Positions 7,218 through 12,690 of a stretch of 12,690 nucleotides of DNA are shown here, piece after piece; position 1 is the stretch's first letter; each line of letters starts with the position of its first letter. A program made the position numbers and the translations under genes. The stretch is from Thiohalobacter sp. (lineage in GTDB: Bacteria; Pseudomonadota; Gammaproteobacteria; DSM-19610), in the NCBI GenBank assembly GCA_027080445.1, contig JALWRY010000281.1:1-12690 (forward strand). Direction: 5' to 3'. The notes beneath the pieces were generated by a model. The model had not been told where the DNA came from. It saw nothing but the letters and a program-made list of their open reading frames with translations, and searched no databases.

Positions 7218-7239
7218 GGCTTTTTACAACGGCCTGTTA
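7218..7239 (-). repeat. Right terminal inverted repeat of the remnant
   Basis: Read on the - strand: TAACAGGC, then CGTTG, then TAAAAAGCC. It also contains a self-complementary pair (ACAGGC at 7215-7220 and GCCTGT at 7232-7237, 11-base loop). That pair could fold but has no T-tract on either side, so I do not call it a terminator. Confidence 0.7.
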
Positions 7240-7285
7240 GAGAGTTGATACCCACCACCTACCTCACCCCGTCCTATCCAAGCAA

Positions 7286-8596
7286 TCAGAACAGTTCGAT
7301 TTTCGGCGATTCGTTTTCGGATGATCGTTCAACCAGTCCGATGATTGAATCATGCGCATCACGTTGTGACTCCATGTGGTAATCGCCGCGCATCTCATTG
7401 ACCTGGAAATCCCCCAACTGAGCCAGATCACCGGAAGAAGACATCGAATTCAAAGCCTCCTGGAGATGCTCGGCTATCCTGTCTAGCCACTTCTGGATCT
7501 GCTCCAGGCGCTGGCGCGTTATATCCTGAAACTGGACCCCGGCCAGTGTCTCCATAACAGATGACCTGATCCTGTCCGAATCTTCATCCAGAATTTTGAG
7601 CAGCCTGGAGTTCAACTCATCGTAACGGGAATAGAGTTTGTAGACCACCTTTACCTGATTGGAAAACTCAGAAAGTTGCCTCGCCTCTGTCTCGACACGG
7701 TCATCATCGAGCACCAAACTCATATTCATTTCAATCGACGTTATAAGATTGTTGATGCCATCCTCGATTTCCTGCGCCGCCTTTTCCGATTCGGAAGAAA
7801 GGTTCCTGACTTCATCGGCCACCACGGCAAACCCCCTTCCATATTCACCTGCGCGGGCTGCCTCAATAGCTGCGTTAAGTGCCAGAAGATTGGTTTGCGA
7901 TGCGATATTCTTGACCATGCCAGTCATCGCAGAAAGGGATTCCGCACCCTCCAATACCATCATTATCCTTTCTTTATGCTGTTCCAATTCCTTCGCTCTG
8001 GCATCGATAAAGTCCGACATATTCTCAAGCGACTGCGCAATCTTTACGGCTTTGCTTTCCCCTTCTTGCTTGATACTGCTACTATCCTCAATAGCCAGCA
8101 TGATATGATCTGAGAGTTTTTCCACTTCCCGTTCAAGGCAGGTGACATTCGCGACGATTTCCTTAGCGGCACTCTCGGTCTCCCGGGAAATGCCTTGTGT
8201 TTGCTCCGTCAGCACCTTACAGGCTACGGGAATACCGTCTATGGCCTGGTGGATACTCTGAACCGTGACATCCATATCCTCTTTTTTGCCTACTACGAGA
8301 TTCTCAAAGCCGATGTTCTTCCTTGTCAACATGACTGTATATATATATAGCGCGCTCGGGAAAAGCACCAAGGTCACGAACACCATCAAGATAGCGCCCA
8401 GCTTCAGGTAGGTACCTGGCCACAATTCATAGTTTGAAGCATCGAAATAGCTAAAAAAAACAATGTTTGACACCAGCCAGATTGCCAGAAACATAAACCC
8501 TATGACAATTGCTCCTTTAACTAGCTGGTCCCGATTTAGTATCAGATAGCGTTCCTGATAACGTATCGATTCAGGCCTTTGTTTTGATTCGCGCAT
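7286..8596 (-). CDS. Methyl-accepting chemotaxis protein without HAMP or periplasmic sensor
   Basis: A 436-residue chemoreceptor-type protein. Two membrane segments (about 28-50 and 66-90) are joined by only about 15 residues, leaving no room for a periplasmic ligand domain. No HAMP domain is apparent. A long coiled coil follows, with the conserved signalling hairpin near 229-268 (NIASQTNLLALNAAIEAAR then GRGFAVVADEVRNLS), which contacts CheA and CheW. The C-terminal part carries VQFQDITRQRLEQIQ at 354-368, seen in some short or unusual MCPs. The tail ends in PKIELF, with no NWETF-type CheR/CheB docking pentapeptide. The ribosome site is GGAGAAGGAA directly before the ATG. It is last in the che operon, 20 bases after a cheY-like gene. 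It may sense a membrane or redox state, or receive its signal from a partner; this is inference. Confidence 0.93.
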   Translation of the reverse strand: MRESKQRPESIRYQERYLILNRDQLVKGAIVIGFMFLAIWLVSNIVFFSYFDASNYELWPGTYLKLGAILMVFVTLVLFPSALYIYTVMLTRKNIGFENLVVGKKEDMDVTVQSIHQAIDGIPVACKVLTEQTQGISRETESAAKEIVANVTCLEREVEKLSDHIMLAIEDSSSIKQEGESKAVKIAQSLENMSDFIDARAKELEQHKERIMMVLEGAESLSAMTGMVKNIASQTNLLALNAAIEAARAGEYGRGFAVVADEVRNLSSESEKAAQEIEDGINNLITSIEMNMSLVLDDDRVETEARQLSEFSNQVKVVYKLYSRYDELNSRLLKILDEDSDRIRSSVMETLAGVQFQDITRQRLEQIQKWLDRIAEHLQEALNSMSSSGDLAQLGDFQVNEMRGDYHMESQRDAHDSIIGLVERSSENESPKIELF

Positions 8597-8616
8597 TTCC
8601 TTCTCCAGAAGAAAAA

Positions 8617-8985
8617 TTAGTTACCGGGGGACACCTGCTGCACCACGGACAGCAGTTCTTCTGGTTTGAGCGGCTTAACCAGCCAGCCGGTAGCACCTGC
8701 TGCCTTGGCCTCATTACGTTTCGCCTGCTGGGATTCCGTCGTCAACATCAACACCGGCTTGAAGCGCATACCTGACACCTTCCTGACTTCCTTGATCAGG
8801 GTAATACCATCCATGCCCGGCATATTGAGGTCAGTAATCATCAAATCCGGACACGAAACAGATAATTTTTTCAGTGCAGCATCACCACTGGTCGCTGTTT
8901 CCACCTGAAAACCCGCGCGTTTGAGTATGCCTTCCATGCTCATCAGCATGGTTGTCGAGTCATCTACAATAAGTATGGTTTTCAT
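8617..8985 (-). CDS. CheY-like single-domain response regulator (mcp-proximal)
   Basis: A 122-residue receiver domain with no output domain. The acidic pocket is Asp8/Asp9, the phosphorylation site is Asp52 (MITDLNMPGMDG), the switch residue is Thr82 or Thr83, and the conserved lysine is Lys104 (VKPLKP). It should be phosphorylated by CheA and act on a motor, a pilus or another partner by protein contact. A strong ribosome site (AGGAAGG) precedes the ATG. It lies between the decayed parA and the chemoreceptor gene. It differs clearly from the second regulator in this operon, so the two probably have different jobs, for example one output and one phosphate sink. Which is which cannot be told from sequence. 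Confidence 0.95.
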   Translation of the reverse strand: MKTILIVDDSTTMLMSMEGILKRAGFQVETATSGDAALKKLSVSCPDLMITDLNMPGMDGITLIKEVRKVSGMRFKPVLMLTTESQQAKRNEAKAAGATGWLVKPLKPEELLSVVQQVSPGN

Positions 8986-9025
8986 GGCCTTCCTGACCCT
9001 CCTGTAATCATGTAGAATGAGCGGC

Positions 9026-9182
9026 TTACCAGTTCATCAAGCATGCGCTACTCCAACCTGAGTCGATCAGCAAGGTTTGATGACCCTGCAGCCCAACTCC
9101 GCAACCGTATTGACTGCGGTGGTCGTTTTCCCGTGCCGCCCATCTGATTGGCGACCGTAATGACCTGGTGCACTTTGATCAT
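9026..9182 (-). pseudogene. Decayed parA (ParA/Soj-type ATPase) fragment
   Basis: On the - strand three frames must be joined to recover a ParA N-terminus. Frame one (9182 to about 9126) reads MIKVHQVITVANQMGGTGK. A shift at the A-run (9126-9129) leads to TTTAVNTVAEL. A second shift near 9092-9097 leads to GLQGHQTLLIDS (to about 9059). Together they match the deviant Walker A region and the LLID strand of ParA ATPases, except that the first lysine of KGGTGKT is Met. Soon after LLID the homology ends and a stop falls at 9026-9028, so some 200 residues are missing. The ATG overlaps the stop of the upstream small gene (TAATG), as for a once-coupled operon member. ParA proteins in che clusters place chemosensory arrays; that function is lost here. 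Confidence 0.8.
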
Positions 9183-9424
9183 TACATCCCTTCGTTCCAA
9201 AGTGGCTGCAACCATGCAGCAATTTCCTCATTTTCAGGAAAGGCGGAAACTTCAGGACGCAGCGCCATCATTATCTGCAATACAGCAGTGTGTGGATGCC
9301 CCAGACGCTTCAGGTTCAGCCTACCCTTAGGGTGTTCCAGTAACCACGCCAGCAGTGTTTCTGCCTCCTCGATCTCACAGTGACCTTCCAGTACCGCGAC
9401 AGTCTTTTTGTAGCTTATCGGCAT
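9182..9424 (-). CDS. Small STAS-like protein of the chemosensory operon
   Basis: An 80-residue soluble protein. The pattern suggests a short STAS-like (anti-sigma-factor-antagonist type) alpha/beta fold: an opening strand (TVAVLEGHCEIEEAETLLAW), an LNLKRLGHPHTAVLQ strand-to-helix segment where STAS proteins carry their conserved D/S loop, and a final helix ending PLWNEGM. The typical phosphorylatable serine is replaced by a GHPHTA sequence, so switching by serine phosphorylation is uncertain. Its start overlaps the cheA stop by 10 bases and its own stop overlaps the old parA start, so it was made in step with both. It could be an adaptor between CheA arrays and ParA. The family call is tentative; the gene itself looks real. 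Confidence 0.75.
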   Translation of the reverse strand: MPISYKKTVAVLEGHCEIEEAETLLAWLLEHPKGRLNLKRLGHPHTAVLQIMMALRPEVSAFPENEEIAAWLQPLWNEGM

Positions 9425-12159
9425 GACAGCAACTCCCGAATATTCAGCACCAGCAGCACCCTGCCATCCCCCAGTAACGCCGCCCCGGCGTACCAGGGAT
9501 AATGCACTAAAACACCTTCCAACGGTTTTTGGATAATGTCTAGGCCTTCATGAAACTCGTCGATCACAAGTCCAACCTCCTGTCCAGCAACCTTCATCAA
9601 CAGGATGGCAACCTCTCCTGAGGAAGCGGTGTTCACCTTGAGATTGAGCAACTTGCTCAGATAAAACAATGGAATGATCTTGTCACGGAGTACCACGGCT
9701 TCGTTATGCTTGATACGCTGTATGTCGGTAGTGGGAACGCGAACGGTTTCCACGATATTTTCCATGGCAACACCATAACACTGACCCGCCACTTCGACCA
9801 TCATCACACGAGTAACCGCCATGGAAAGCGGCAGGGACAGGCGAATTGTCGTCCCTTCACCTTTTTTGCTCTCCACGCTCACTCTACCGCCCGCCTGCAT
9901 GACAACAGAACGAACCACATCCATGCCCACGCCACGTCCGGAGAGATCGGACACTTCCTCGGCAGTAGAGAAACCGGCAGCGAATATCAATTGCAGGGCC
10001 TCGTGATCGGTAATCGTATCAAGTCTCTGCTCGTCGATGACTCCCTTCCCATAGGCCTTGCGCTTGATTACTTCCGGATCGATGCCACGGCCATTGTCGA
10101 CCACCTCAATGATAACCTGATCATCGTGTGATATAGCGCGTAGGATAATAGTCCCTTCTGCGGGCTTCCCGGCGGACTCCCTCTCCTGCGCTGTTTCGAG
10201 GCCATGATCCAGACTGTTGCGCACCAGGTGAATCAACGGATCGGCAAGATTCTCCACGACATTCTTGTCTGCTTCAGTCTCCTCGCCTTCTAGCACCAGG
10301 CGGATCTGCTTGCCCAGCTTGCGCGAGAGGTCTCGTACCAGGCGAGGAAAACGCTGGAATACACTGGAGACTGGAATCATGCGGATCTGCATCACTGCCC
10401 CTTGCAGCTCCTCGGCAAGCCGGTTAATCACGGCATACTGAGCCTTGATCTCCTTGGCAAGAAGACGAATCCCGAAATCATTTTCAGCCCGGCGGGCGAG
10501 AAATGGCATGGCGTTCTTGGCAACCACCAATTCACCAACCAGATCCATGAGCGCGTCAATGCGTTGCTGATCAACCCTCAGCGTCTTGCTCCGCGCAGGT
10601 GGCTCACCCGCGCTCGTGGACATCTGCTTCGGCATCGCGCCCATACGGGGACAAATCTCACCATCGCTCCCCCCGACCTGTTGCCCACTGACATCCTGAT
10701 GCCTCACTTCTTCCCGTTGCATGGGCTTATCTTCAGGGCCAGAAGCCGGTTTTTTACCGTCTGGCTTCATGGCCGACAACAGATCATCGACAAACGCCAC
10801 CAGCGGTTCTGGCGACTTCTCATCAAGCGCCGTTTCTATCGCAGCATCCAAGCCGGCCGGGTGAGATTCCGAAGCAGCGAGCAGGTTTTTTACAACTTTT
10901 GCCACAGAGGCAATTCTTCCTGCAAGCAATTCATATGAGCAAGGCATAGATAGAATATGTCGCTGTACCACCAATGCCTGCCTCACAGCGGCAAGCCGGG
11001 GCTCATCGAGCTCATGCATCGAGACGGATGTCCCGTCTTCGACCAGGGATGGTGTATTATCTTGGGTAACCGGATCGAACATTTCCTCCGGCCACTGAAA
11101 CACTCCACTACGCAGTGTTTCCAGCAATGACTCCAGCAGTGCTTGATTCGGCTCATCCTCTTTAAGAAGGGTTTCCATCCAATGCAGAACAGACGTTTGC
11201 AGAAAGCCCGGTTCGCTGACTTCTAGTAGAGGATGTATTCTCTGACGCAGGCGCCTCCAGCCCCCTTCTTCGATTAACTGGGTAGATTCCTCGATAAAAG
11301 TCTCGAATGGCTCACTATCACCGAATTCGCCTTCAGGAACCACTAGTTGATCAGGTGCCAGTAACATCACATGCACCCATTCATTGACATAGCGGAGATG
11401 GTGACGAATTTCATTGTCTGTCCCGGCGGCCACGGCGTGAAAAACCAGGTTGCACTGATAGGGATCCATTTCCACAGGCTCCAACCAGGAATCCCTGGCT
11501 TGTATGTGGAACCAGACCATGCCAGGCAAAGTCCGTACTATGTGAAGGGGATCTTCCCCTGAGAAGAAACACTGTGAATCGGGCGTGTATTCAATGGCAA
11601 GAATATCCAGACTCTCACCCCCCGTCCGCGCATAGAGCGCCAGGCGTAACTTGTCAGGCATTGCCGCCAGCCAACCAGGCGGCGTACATAAACGACCTCC
11701 TGTATCGGGTGCATCCTGTGGCTGTGACAAATCCTCCGGTTCAGTGACATTTGGATCCGAACCAACAGTGGGGGGGGCACTCAATAATGCCCTCAAATCC
11801 TGAACGAGCACCTGACTGCGGGCCTCCGCGCCATCACCTAATGAACCGGTACTTTCAAGATCGTCCAGCCAGACACTAACCTGATCCATAGTGTCGAGAA
11901 ACATATCGATATGCTCTGGCGTCATGAGCAGTTCGCCACTGCGCACCGAATCCAGGACATCTTCGGCGGCATGAACCACTTTGGTAAACACCGGAATATC
12001 GAATAAACCTGAAGAGCCTTTTATGGTATGCACCGATCTAAACAGGTCGTTAAGAAGCCCCTCATCTCCAGAGCACTTTTCCAGTTCCAGGAAACAGCGC
12101 CCCGCGGTCTCCAGGTTATCGCGTGACTCCGAGATAAACGCTTCAAGCATCGGATCCAT
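9415..12159 (-). CDS. cheA: CheA-type chemotaxis histidine kinase, long form
   Basis: A 914-residue histidine kinase, much longer than enterobacterial CheA (about 650). The order is: P1 HPt domain (about 3-105) with phospho-acceptor His44 in HTIKGSSG; a linker; a folded region (about 160-270) that may serve as P2; a helical region without recognised domain (about 280-465); a polar linker to about 525; the P3 dimerisation helices (about 527-590, DALMDLVGELVVAKN); and the ATP-binding domain, with N box HLVRNSLDHGLE (644-655), G1 DNGRGID (688-694) and G2 GRGVGMD (741-747). A C-terminal CheW-like domain (about 781-914) follows. All catalytic motifs look intact. It starts 2 bases after the CheY-like gene stop and overlaps the next gene by 10 bases. 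It should phosphorylate both CheY-like proteins. Confidence 0.96.
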   Translation of the reverse strand: MDPMLEAFISESRDNLETAGRCFLELEKCSGDEGLLNDLFRSVHTIKGSSGLFDIPVFTKVVHAAEDVLDSVRSGELLMTPEHIDMFLDTMDQVSVWLDDLESTGSLGDGAEARSQVLVQDLRALLSAPPTVGSDPNVTEPEDLSQPQDAPDTGGRLCTPPGWLAAMPDKLRLALYARTGGESLDILAIEYTPDSQCFFSGEDPLHIVRTLPGMVWFHIQARDSWLEPVEMDPYQCNLVFHAVAAGTDNEIRHHLRYVNEWVHVMLLAPDQLVVPEGEFGDSEPFETFIEESTQLIEEGGWRRLRQRIHPLLEVSEPGFLQTSVLHWMETLLKEDEPNQALLESLLETLRSGVFQWPEEMFDPVTQDNTPSLVEDGTSVSMHELDEPRLAAVRQALVVQRHILSMPCSYELLAGRIASVAKVVKNLLAASESHPAGLDAAIETALDEKSPEPLVAFVDDLLSAMKPDGKKPASGPEDKPMQREEVRHQDVSGQQVGGSDGEICPRMGAMPKQMSTSAGEPPARSKTLRVDQQRIDALMDLVGELVVAKNAMPFLARRAENDFGIRLLAKEIKAQYAVINRLAEELQGAVMQIRMIPVSSVFQRFPRLVRDLSRKLGKQIRLVLEGEETEADKNVVENLADPLIHLVRNSLDHGLETAQERESAGKPAEGTIILRAISHDDQVIIEVVDNGRGIDPEVIKRKAYGKGVIDEQRLDTITDHEALQLIFAAGFSTAEEVSDLSGRGVGMDVVRSVVMQAGGRVSVESKKGEGTTIRLSLPLSMAVTRVMMVEVAGQCYGVAMENIVETVRVPTTDIQRIKHNEAVVLRDKIIPLFYLSKLLNLKVNTASSGEVAILLMKVAGQEVGLVIDEFHEGLDIIQKPLEGVLVHYPWYAGAALLGDGRVLLVLNIRELLSCR

Positions 12160-12161
12160 AC

Positions 12162-12530
12162 TTATTCGCCTCCTGCCAGCAATGCGGCATAGGTCTGAAG
12201 CTCATCGACATTTGCGGGCTTGACGACATAGAGATTGGCTCCGGAGAGATAGGCTTTCTCCATATCTTGTTCCGATGCCTCGGTGCTGATCATGATGACA
12301 GGTATCGCCTGAAGCTCCGGGGTCTTACGCATTTCCTCCACCAGCCTGTAGCCATCCATTTTTGGCATATTCACATCAACGAGGAAGAGGTCAAAATGCC
12401 TGACGAGCCCCTTTTCAAGAGCCTCAATGCCGTTTTCTGCTTCTTCTACCTCAAAACCAAGCGACTCCATCAACTGCCGGTGGTACATTCGAACGGTAAC
12501 GGCATCATCAACAATCAGAATTTTTTTCAT
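12162..12530 (-). CDS. cheY: CheY-like single-domain response regulator (cheA-proximal)
   Basis: A 122-residue receiver domain. Asp8 and Asp9 form the metal-binding pocket, Asp52 (LVDVNMPKMDG) is the phosphorylation site, Ser82/Thr83 is the switch position and Lys104 (VVKPANVDE) is conserved. It is coded directly before cheA with 2 bases between, so it is the most likely main phosphate acceptor from CheA. The ribosome site is GGAG a few bases before the ATG. The preceding cheR stop is 10 bases away. I use the cheY symbol loosely; whether it binds a flagellar motor or another machine is not shown by the sequence. Confidence 0.92.
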   Translation of the reverse strand: MKKILIVDDAVTVRMYHRQLMESLGFEVEEAENGIEALEKGLVRHFDLFLVDVNMPKMDGYRLVEEMRKTPELQAIPVIMISTEASEQDMEKAYLSGANLYVVKPANVDELQTYAALLAGGE

Positions 12531-12540
12531 TTCTCTACTC

Positions 12541-12690
12541 CTATGCCATCGGCTTCTGATAGGCCATGGCCTTGGGAAACTTCCTCACCTTGAACAGCGA
12601 AGAAATTCTGCTCATGGATTCAGAATGCCCGAGAAAGATGAACCCCCCCGGGTTCAGCGTGACGTAGAACCCGTCGGCTGCCAGCCTCCG
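12541..12690 (-). CDS. cheR: CheR methyltransferase, C-terminal 49 residues (cut by window edge)
   Basis: An open frame enters from the right edge and ends at TAG (12541-12543). It reads LAADGFYVTLNPGGFIFLGHSES, then a MSRISSLFKVRKF stretch, and ends YQKPMA. The PGGFIFLGHSES segment is the conserved C-terminal motif of CheR, the S-adenosylmethionine-dependent methyltransferase that methylates glutamates of chemoreceptors. The catalytic N-terminal parts lie outside the window. It is the first visible gene of the che operon and stands 10 bases upstream of the cheY-like gene. Confidence 0.9.
   Translation of the reverse strand, partial: RRLAADGFYVTLNPGGFIFLGHSESMSRISSLFKVRKFPKAMAYQKPMA

Larger units (their letters stand above)
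6994..7239. mobile_element. Internally deleted insertion sequence / MITE-like remnant
   Basis: A 246-base element bounded by imperfect inverted repeats. The left end reads TAACAGGC-TGA-TAAAAAGCC. The right end, on the other strand, reads TAACAGGC-CGTTG-TAAAAAGCC. Inside, on the - strand, lies the start of a transposase-like frame (7042-7167), placed just inside the right end where a transposase gene should begin. An intact element would need roughly 1.3 kb or more, so most of its middle is missing. Flanking TTAA (6993-6996) and TTAG (7237-7240) could be a decayed target duplication if the repeats begin at CAGGC, but this is weak. The element sits in the neutral space between two convergent operons. 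Confidence 0.68.

Noticed and set aside
7212..7240. TTGACA with a TGTTAG 17 bases on as a + strand promoter.
   Set aside because: The -10 matches at only three of six positions, and the transcript would run antisense into the receptor gene. The TTGACA overlaps the outer arm of the transposon hairpin.
7052..7258. A 68-codon - strand open frame in the gap between the operons.
   Set aside because: It has poor protein character and overlaps the transposase remnant in another frame; the 41-codon frame has the recognisable start.
8338..8349. (TA)6 run as a regulatory or phase-variable repeat.
   Set aside because: It lies inside the receptor's second membrane helix, codes for Ile/Tyr, and is short enough to be explained by coding.
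9706..10131. A 141-codon + strand open frame inside cheA.
   Set aside because: It is a shadow of the conserved ATP-binding and CheW regions of cheA on the other strand.
1..12690. CRISPR arrays, tRNA or rRNA genes, riboswitches.
   Set aside because: I saw no regularly spaced repeats, cloverleaf or rRNA-like sequence on either strand.

Overview
The window looks like a stretch of a denitrifying, respiratory gammaproteobacterial chromosome. I infer this from the style of the nor proteins, the FNR-type promoter and the two-component chemosensory genes; genus cannot be told from the sequence. It has two halves facing each other: a nitric oxide reductase (nor) operon on the + strand (213-6920) and a chemosensory (che) operon on the - strand (12690 down to 7286), converging on a 365-base gap that holds a small transposon remnant.

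Left edge and nor operon. The last 41 codons of an unidentified gene (2-127) are followed by a perfect FNR/DNR-type palindrome (132-149). A plausible -10 box sits at the right distance from it for an FNR-activated promoter. Downstream lie norC, norB, a norE-like subunit III gene, a small norF-like gene, norQ, a small unassigned membrane protein, a membrane ferredoxin of the NapH/CcoG/NosR type, and norD. The genes overlap or are only a few bases apart, so they probably form one transcript. NorC carries heme c. NorB holds every expected heme and FeB histidine and both functional glutamates. NorQ (MoxR-type AAA+) and NorD (VWA protein) are the usual pair that activates NorCB. The ferredoxin and the 126-residue membrane protein, set between norQ and norD, are the least understood part of the cluster.

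Middle gap (6921-7285). I found a 246-base element (6994-7239) with imperfect terminal inverted repeats. It encloses the start of a transposase reading frame that stops after 41 codons. It is best read as an internally deleted insertion sequence or MITE-like remnant.

Che operon (- strand, read right to left). The order is: C-terminus of CheR, CheY-like regulator, a long CheA (914 residues), a small STAS-like protein, a decayed parA gene with two frameshifts and a 3' truncation, a second CheY-like regulator, and a methyl-accepting protein with two membrane segments but no HAMP or periplasmic domain. No CheW or CheB is visible; they could lie beyond the right edge. The best candidates for new biology are the Fe-S/membrane insertion inside the nor operon and the unusual CheA / STAS-like / ParA arrangement, in which ParA has been lost.
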